Assembly (NCBI GenBank): GCA_018417955.1
Contig: JACTVC010000017.1
Location: 1 to 64,000 of the forward strand
DNA length: 64,000 nucleotides
Direction of reading: 5' to 3'
Source: Laccaria trichodermophora
Lineage: Eukaryota > Basidiomycota > Agaricomycetes > Agaricales > Hydnangiaceae
The notes beneath the pieces are model-generated. The model was not told the DNA's origin, made no database searches, and saw nothing but the letters and a program-made list of their open reading frames with translations. This document shows, one piece after another, positions 58,315 through 64,000 of this stretch (the first letter of the stretch is position 1; each line of letters begins with the position of its first letter). The translations under genes were made by a program, and so were the position numbers.

Positions 58315-59756
58315 ATGAGTGTAGTCAGAGCAAGACGTACAGTCAACAGTCTTCAGAAGCTCACAGCACCATGGCTTTCCACATTGCTTCGTACGGCACC
58401 CACGCTCGCCAAATACCTCATCTTCCTCGTGTTCCTGCTCAACATTCGCGCGTGGCCGTTTGCATGGCACTGTGAGTTTCAGTGTTATCTTTGGTGTTAA
58501 TGAGTGTCTAACCTGCGTTGTCTAGTCCGTATCTTCAGGCCAGTTTTCAAACGGAGATTTGAGCTTCTTGCCGTACGATTTTGGACGGCTTTCAAGACGA
58601 AGGCAGAGAAGGAGAAGGCGGACGCGAGGTGGTTGGAGTCGATTACGCCTGTTGGTGAACAGCCGTTCTCGATGGTTGTGCCGTATAAGACCTGGGTTGG
58701 TGAGTGATGCACCTGGTTGGATGTGGCGCTTTGGCTCATGGTTTGATTATAGGCATTGACGACAGTGACTTCAATGGGCACTTGAGCAATTCAAGTTACG
58801 CGAAGGTGCTTCATTTCGTTGGGCCTTAAAATCGTTTCGTTCAAAGGACGTTGCTAGACGCTGGACGCAGCACGCTTCACGACAGCGATTGAGATGTTTA
58901 CGACATTCTTCAGAGCGGGGGGTTGGATGCCATTAGCAGGTGCGTCCTCCTTTCTGAACAGTGCAAACCTCCACTCAACCACATCCAGCTACACACTATC
59001 ACTTCATACAAGAGATTCCTATGTTATCTTCCTACGAAATCCGTACAAGCATCGGTGCCTGGGATCAAAAATGGGTACCCTCCTTTCTCCCGAGATCACA
59101 AGCTCCTGCTAACTCAACTTCAGTTTTACGTCATCTCTAAATTCGTTCGACGAAAACCAAGTGGTGCTGGGAAAGAAGAAGGACAGACTTCCCCAAAGAA
59201 TGTCGCATCGCCCCAAACAGAACCTAGCGCCGAAAGCATCACGTCTTTACGTACACCCGGCGCAGACGCCATATCCACGACCGCAACCCCCTTCCCAAGC
59301 ATCACACCCACCGCCACCTCCGCCTCCGAGAACACAGAGCTTGCGCTTAAAGCGGTCTCTGCCGGGCTCGTCGCATCAGAGGAGCCAGACGGTGCTGCGG
59401 TGCATACCATAGCAGTGTCGCAAATGTGCTTCAAAGTCGGTCGTATAACCGTCCCACCAGCCATCGTCCTCGCTTCCAACGGGTTCTCGGTCCCTCCAGA
59501 AGAGGGGCTCGCGCCTTACTCCCTGTCAAACCCGCCACCACATTGGGGCAAGGTCAGGAAGATCGCATTCAAGCCTGTTGGAGGGAGTATGAGGCAGTTG
59601 AGGAATTTCATGAAGGGGGAGTGGAAGGATGTTCCGGAGGGGGAGCGGTGGTGGGAAGAGGCGCTTGGGGGTGCTGTGGAAGCGCAGAGGAGGGCGAATT
59701 TGACGGCGATTGAGGGTTTGAGAAGGGGGATGGATGGCGCGCGGATTATTGCGTAG
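58315..59756 (+). CDS. THEM6-like thioesterase (hot-dog fold), membrane-anchored
   Basis: Six exons (58315-58471, 58526-58699, 58753-58805, 58858-58939, 58989-59074, 59124-59756) give 394 codons in phase. An N-terminal hydrophobic helix (LAKYLIFLVFLLNI) is followed by a basic stretch. The hot-dog core has GIDDSDFNGHLSNSSYAK, the signature loop of this thioesterase group, then RAGGWMPLA, FIQEIPMLSSYEIRTSI and WFYVISKFVRR. A Ser/Thr/Pro-rich insert of about 80 residues (59165-59400) interrupts the fold before VHTIAVSQMCFK. The family (THEM6, fungal atnL-type) is predicted to hydrolyse acyl thioesters, but the natural substrate is unknown. Likely bound to the endoplasmic reticulum by the N-terminal helix. 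Confidence 0.85.
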
Positions 59757-60933
59757 CTGGTTTGAAGTCGTTTAACCCAGGACTAGAAGTGATCGGGACT
59801 TGTAGTTTGTTGAAGTTAATATCTAGAGCACCACCTAGTTGTCGCCGAGGATTTATTAAATTCCCGTCGCCTCCAATCCCCTCGTAGATTCTTGTCCAGA
59901 AAGCGAACGGAGGGTACTGGAAATGAACAAAGGCGTGTACAAGGGCAAAGGAGCTGGAGGAAAAACTCCAGCAAAGAGGCTTCCGGTGATTGATGGAAGT
60001 TGCTGCCACAGCAGAGCTGAGGTTCACAGAATTGAAGGCGATAGGGCTGAGTGTGATTTGGCACGCAGATGAGATACTTGAGATAGCGATGAACCTGGCC
60101 CCTGGGAGTCCCCCGAGGTAAACAAGCCCAGGTGCCCGAGGGAGGGGAGTTGGTTTTGAATGTGACTGCTGCACACAATGTGATGCGACTGGAGCAAGAC
60201 TGGAGGGGCATGTCAAAGTGAGTGTTCCAGATCGCTGGAGAAATGTCTTCGCAGTCGGAAAGGCGCGCTCGAGGTTCGTGGGGTCATCCAGAGACGTTTT
60301 GGGTGAAGAGCAGGATTCGTTTTCCAGACGTTCTCGAGGATCTATGAAATACGGCCTGCTTCGCTGTTTAGCGGGTCTGGCACACAATAAGCGAAGATAG
60401 GAGGTGTTGAATGGTAGGTGGACTCATGCCCACCTGCTGTTATCCCGGAGTGGAGTTTTGACCGAGAATTGACGTGGAGAGCTATTTTTCGGAGGGACAC
60501 GACATTCGAGGTCAATACCACCGCAATTGTCGTTTTCAAAGTTTGGTTTTAGTACGCATATACTCCATACGATGATTTCCTCTTGGCCACACAGAGCAAA
60601 ACCACCAGATCGACCTTGGTGAGGAGACTCAAAGCAGGGGATGGTGCGAAGCCGTGCTTTTGACGATACTAAGCGACTGAAGGTTGGAGAGAAGAAAAAA
60701 GGTGCACAACTCAAAGTCAGAGACCGCTTCGGCATTTTCCGAACGTAGGAGATGATGTACAATCGCGATGAAAAGAAGACAATTGGGGCGACTAAAATTC
60801 AATGATTCTCATAAACATACACGGCTAGAACGAGATTTGAAAGAGAAAAAAAAATTCTTCGAATTGAATATCCATCGATTCAACGATTTCGATATGTAGC
60901 ACGCATCTCAACTCAACGTTGAGTCGATACGCC
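59757..60933. other. spacer with one unexplained open frame
   Basis: A minus frame of 213 codons (60387-59746) overlaps the last codons of the thioesterase gene and has no recognised domain; it is probably a chance frame. No other feature. Confidence 0.45.
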
Positions 60934-61923
60934 TCAATCGAGCGTCATTAGCACTACTTGCTCGTCGGTTTCTTTCGTACCCACTGGCCTTCCCACATTT
61001 TGTCTGTAAGGGGTGATTTACGGTTAATTAGACGTTCTTGTGAGTTCCCGGCAAATAAACGTAAGTACGTACGCAAATTGGCCCTGGAAGTTTCCGGGAG
61101 GGCTGTATCTGCACACAGTATATTTTGAGGCCTGGCCGAATATTGTACCTGCTCTACAATCGACCATTGCGCAAGCGACTTGAGTTGTCGACTTCCATAC
61201 GACCTGGGCAGCGGAAATTACGTTCAGTCCGAGTCATGACCTGCAAGTGTTGGTTTTAAACTTACTTGAGTAAAGTGGCCAGTCGCACTAGAGAAGACTG
61301 GATTATTATCTGATGATGATGAAAGAGTCAATAATTGTGGGCGTAGTGTTCCAAGCTTTCAAAAACTTCGTACAATTGTACTTGGCTAGTAAGGACGGGA
61401 TTGAGTAAATAATGGCCAATGTCACCGAAGAAATGGACTACACACCAGCTTCACTCATCCACCCATTGATACTTTGAGCGAAGTTCACGTTGTTACCGGA
61501 CGCCGCAAACTGGATTTTTTTTTTGAAGATTGTAGTGGGGTGAGAAGCAAAGTGCTAAATCACATACCAGATTTTCTCCATATTTCCCTCCAGATTGACT
61601 GTGATCGCAAATAAGTGTTGACCCACAGACGATAGTTTCACAGACTAACCTGTGCTGGAACTTGCAGCCGTTTGCCCATTGGAGAGTAGCTGGATATAAA
61701 GCATCATCCCACGTAACTGGGCGGGCTCCGTAATGAGCTCGGGCCTTATTGTGAAGGGAAATAACTTCGTTCTTGAAAGCGGGGGCTGTTTATTGAAAGA
61801 TAGTGAGCGTAGTACCAATTTAGTCGTTGAGATGATCCACGAACTGGGTCCCTCAACAAGAGGAGTGGCAAGACCACAGAGGGCAAAAGTTGAAGCAAGG
61901 AGCAAGGCGACAACGTACATCAC
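60934..61923 (-). CDS. secreted CAP-domain (SCP/PR-1-like) protein
   Basis: Seven exons (61923-61816, 61771-61650, 61598-61568, 61509-61446, 61309-61266, 61203-61073, 61003-60934) give 189 codons in phase. A signal peptide (MMYVVALLLASTFALCGL) precedes the CAP fold: EVISLHNKARAHYGA, VTWDDALYPATLQWANGC, GGKYGENL (the GEN motif), SATGHFTQVVWKST (CAP signature), CAMVDC and YSPPGNFQGQF. His and Glu of the CAP cavity are present. Four Cys could form two disulphides. CAP proteins are extracellular; fungal members such as yeast Pry1 bind sterols and fatty acids. Fruiting-related expression is described for mushroom members. Nothing is broken. Confidence 0.88.
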
Positions 61924-61958
61924 TCACGATTGGGGGACTGGGCTCATCGATGGGCGAC

Positions 61959-61966
61959 CTTTATAA
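61959..61966 (-). promoter_or_regulatory. TATA-box candidate of the CAP gene
   Basis: TTATAAAG on the minus strand about 40 bp upstream of the ATG at 61923. Confidence 0.45.
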
Positions 61967-62775
61967 GACTCTGGTACGTTGCCGTATTCTGCATTCCGAT
62001 CAGAATTGTGATGTGTCATTACACAGATATCGAGTAATAGACCCCAATTGTCCATGAGCGCTTTCGAGCTCTCCGGGGTAGCCGACATCGATGAAAGATT
62101 ATTTTAGCTCTGCGACTCAAGTCGGGTTGAGGGAACCACAGGCGATATGTCAGTGTTAGGGTAAAAACTCTAGGCCAGTAAGTGATCTATTAGAGCTCGA
62201 GGAAAAAATGGACCCCTACTTACGAATTCCAGCGTTCTCAGATTCGGCGCCGCCGATGCTAAAATTGAGCCAATATCCTCTCGGCGTCACATCAGCGGCG
62301 CCGAACTTTCTTGACTGCCTTGGCAGCCACAGGATGCCTCTGTGTCACCTGTTGTAGGCCGTGAAGGGGGTAATTTTGCACACGGAGAGGTCTTGGGTGC
62401 ACTCATTCGTGTATGCTCCGAGATGTTGATGATACACATCACACTCCGCTTTCCCCAGAGCCACCACGCATTCCGGCGAATTTTATCGCCTCCTAGGCAG
62501 CACCCTACTGGCTCCTCGTCACTTATGGCGTATCGCGTATCTTGATTCGTCTGGCAGACATCGGTGGTTGTATACATACGCGGAGTGAGGATGTTCCCGA
62601 AAGAAGCTGCAGGGGTAAGCGAGGTACACCTAAGGCATGACACCAATTAGTGACAGGACCCCTTCTAAGGTCCATTCTTTGGCAATGAGTAATTGGCCTC
62701 CCAAGGCCTAGTGCCCGCGCACTCCTGGTTATAAATAGATGACATCCCATCTCAGATCCTTTGCCACTGCGAGGG

Positions 62776-62819
62776 CACTTCCTGTTGCTGGTCTGAACAC
62801 TTCCTGTTGCCGGTCTGAA
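62776..62819 (+). repeat. 22-bp tandem duplication
   Basis: Two head-to-tail copies of CACTTCCTGTTGC(T/C)GGTCTGAA, differing at one base. Confidence 0.85.
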
Positions 62820-62867
62820 AAGTGTCAGCGCGCTAGTAGCTGCCACTCCTAACAACTGAGATATTTC

Positions 62868-62964
62868 TAAGTCCTTAGCGCCCAGTTATATTCCCACACC
62901 GCCTAGTAAACTCTCTGAGTCGTTAGCGCCCACTTGGCGCCTCCCTGCTATATTCCCACACCGA
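62868..62964 (+). repeat. imperfect duplication in front of the KDZ gene
   Basis: AGTCCTTAGCGCCCA with TATATTCCCACACCG recurs as AGTCGTTAGCGCCCA with TATATTCCCACACCG about 50-60 bp on, the second copy having an extra TTGGCGCCTCC. TATATT in each copy could be a core promoter box. Confidence 0.7.
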
Positions 62965-63026
62965 TCTTCCTCAACAAGCCACATCGTCTCGACTTCTACG
63001 CGTCTCCCCCTCGATTTACCGTCACG

Positions 63027-64000
63027 ATGGCAGGCGCAAATCGTTCTGGACGTCTGAAGAAACCATTCACAGGGGGAATGGGAAAGGTTTACACAAGTCC
63101 GGTGAAGCGACGCGCAAGAACGAAGACGACAACGATCGTGAACCACCTGGGGCAATACAAGAAGATAGAGGCCCTCGAAAAGAAACTGGCGTCCCTTCAA
63201 AATCCCCCTCCGACTTGCACCGTTGAGGAGGTGTTTGACCAAGATGTTTTACCAGAAGACCTTCCCGCCATCGACGTCGACAAACGTGACTCTGAGCCAG
63301 AGCTGGATACCGATATACCTATGGACGCAGATCCGGCGCCTGATGCCCATACACCTCCCATAACTCTTACCGTTGCGTTTCCTCGCAAACCTCGCGGCCT
63401 CTTGCCTAACAATGACGCACACAAGCTCTCTGATCAGTGGAAGAAGGTGCTACCTCAGCTGGTCGAGTCCCTTCTGTTCTATATTTCCACCACTCTCGGC
63501 AAGAAGTGGATTACGGTGACCAACGTTGCATCTCAATGCCGCCAACCGAGCTCATGCACGATTCGGAAGAAAGAGGTACTTTGCTTGTTTTTATGCCGTG
63601 CGTAGTCTTTCCATATCGTTGTAACTACTCTCACATTGTTAGCAGACTTCGAGACGCTTCAAGTGTTCTCATGCGAATGCCAGGACGTGCTGCAGACGCT
63701 CGTTTGCAACGGCCTTTTCCCAACTTCACCATGTCAACCTCGAGTGGCCGTTTCCATCGACCTTCTTGACTTCTATCGATGTCTGTTCGAGCGCTCGTGC
63801 GATGCCGTGAATGCACTTGCCGGTGCTCTCGATAACTCCTACACTCGTCGTGGCTTTCATTATCGTAATTCCAAGGTTCATTCTTGCTTGACCGGGTGAA
63901 TAGCCATGCTTATTGTGAACAGGGAGAAGTCGTCAAGGACCCATTTCGTCGGGGCATTGGAAACGCAGTCCAATGGTACGACAGTCTTCAGTCGCTACTC
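63027..64000 (+). CDS. KDZ transposase with N-terminal CxC1 cysteine cluster (5' part, runs off the window)
   Basis: ATG at 63027 (an in-frame ATG at 62934 gives a less typical leader). Exons 63027-63597, 63643-63875 and 63923 onward join in phase. The N-terminus has GGMGKVYTSPVKRRAR and NHLGQYKKIEALEKKLA (basic plus coiled coil), an acidic linker, then LSDQWKKVLPQLVESLL, FETLQVFSCECQDV, NGLFPTSPCQPRVAVSIDLL, FYRCLFERSCDAVNALA and DPFRRGIGNAVQWYD. This is the CxC1 cluster and start of the KDZ domain of Kyakuja-Dileera-Zisupton transposases, which are expanded in mushroom genomes. No stop or frame shift is visible in the visible part. The catalytic region lies beyond the window. Confidence 0.87.

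Larger units (their letters stand above)
61967..63026. other. spacer and KDZ upstream region
   Basis: No recognisable gene. Contains two short duplications listed separately. The left end of the KDZ transposon should lie here, but I found no clear inverted end. Confidence 0.45.

Noticed and set aside
59746..60387. 213-codon minus-strand frame
   Set aside because: Overlaps the thioesterase stop, has no domain or codon pattern typical of the neighbours, and no intron, unlike all real genes here.
1..64000. CRISPR arrays, operons, bacterial-type promoters or ribosome binding sites
   Set aside because: The sequence is fungal nuclear DNA with spliced genes; no regularly spaced repeat array is present.

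Overview
The window is the left end of a chromosome of a filamentous mushroom-forming fungus (Basidiomycota, most likely Agaricomycetes). It opens with CCCTAA telomere repeats. The genes are split by many short introns (about 45-65 bp, GT..AG). The gene families fit this group: a tyrosine-kinase-like protein with a MLKL-like helical front, an F-box protein, a KDZ transposase with its CxC1 cysteine cluster, a DUF6729/exonuclease transposase, an HsbA-like protein, a WOPR regulator, a fungal GH18 chitinase and a CAP-domain secreted protein. No long-read or taxonomic data were available; the assignment rests on gene style and family content.

Layout. 0-14 kb is decayed subtelomere: telomere, a coiled-coil gene remnant, a long stretch with no readable gene, a dead cytochrome P450 (7.7-10.3 kb) facing a dead PHO84-type phosphate transporter (10.4-11.8 kb), and an 881-bp hAT-like element with a perfect 8-bp target duplication. 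14-21 kb holds two apparently intact genes, a 12-exon MLKL-like/TKL kinase (+) and an F-box gene (-). 22.9-26.6 kb is a short-chain dehydrogenase gene split by two insertions: a 375-bp MITE with 3-bp AAG duplications, and a 2.1-kb element with a 10-bp duplication. The 2.1-kb element is itself interrupted by a second hAT-like copy. 27.4-34.2 kb holds a minisatellite, an inverted-repeat pair and a damaged transposon about 5.5 kb long whose single gene joins AT-hooks, DUF6729, a DDE-like core, a 3'-5' exonuclease and a terminal cysteine cluster.

34-62 kb is ordinary gene space with long spacers: HsbA-like protein, WOPR regulator, DML1/Misato, GH18 chitinase, a conserved low-complexity protein, a Ser/Thr-rich single-pass membrane protein, an Asn/Thr-rich hypothetical, a THEM6-like thioesterase and a CAP/PR-1 protein. 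For six of these plus the kinase and the F-box gene, the exon lengths I derived add up to whole codons with no stop. The last kilobase is the 5' part of a KDZ transposase running off the edge.

There is no operon logic here. Several products would act at the cell surface or outside the cell (HsbA-like, chitinase, CAP protein, membrane protein). The kinase is a plausible cell-death/defence effector. The strongest leads are (i) the kinase with an undescribed C-terminal domain, (ii) a pair of short hAT-like elements that share a small C2HC zinc-finger gene, and (iii) the triple, nested insertion history in the dehydrogenase.
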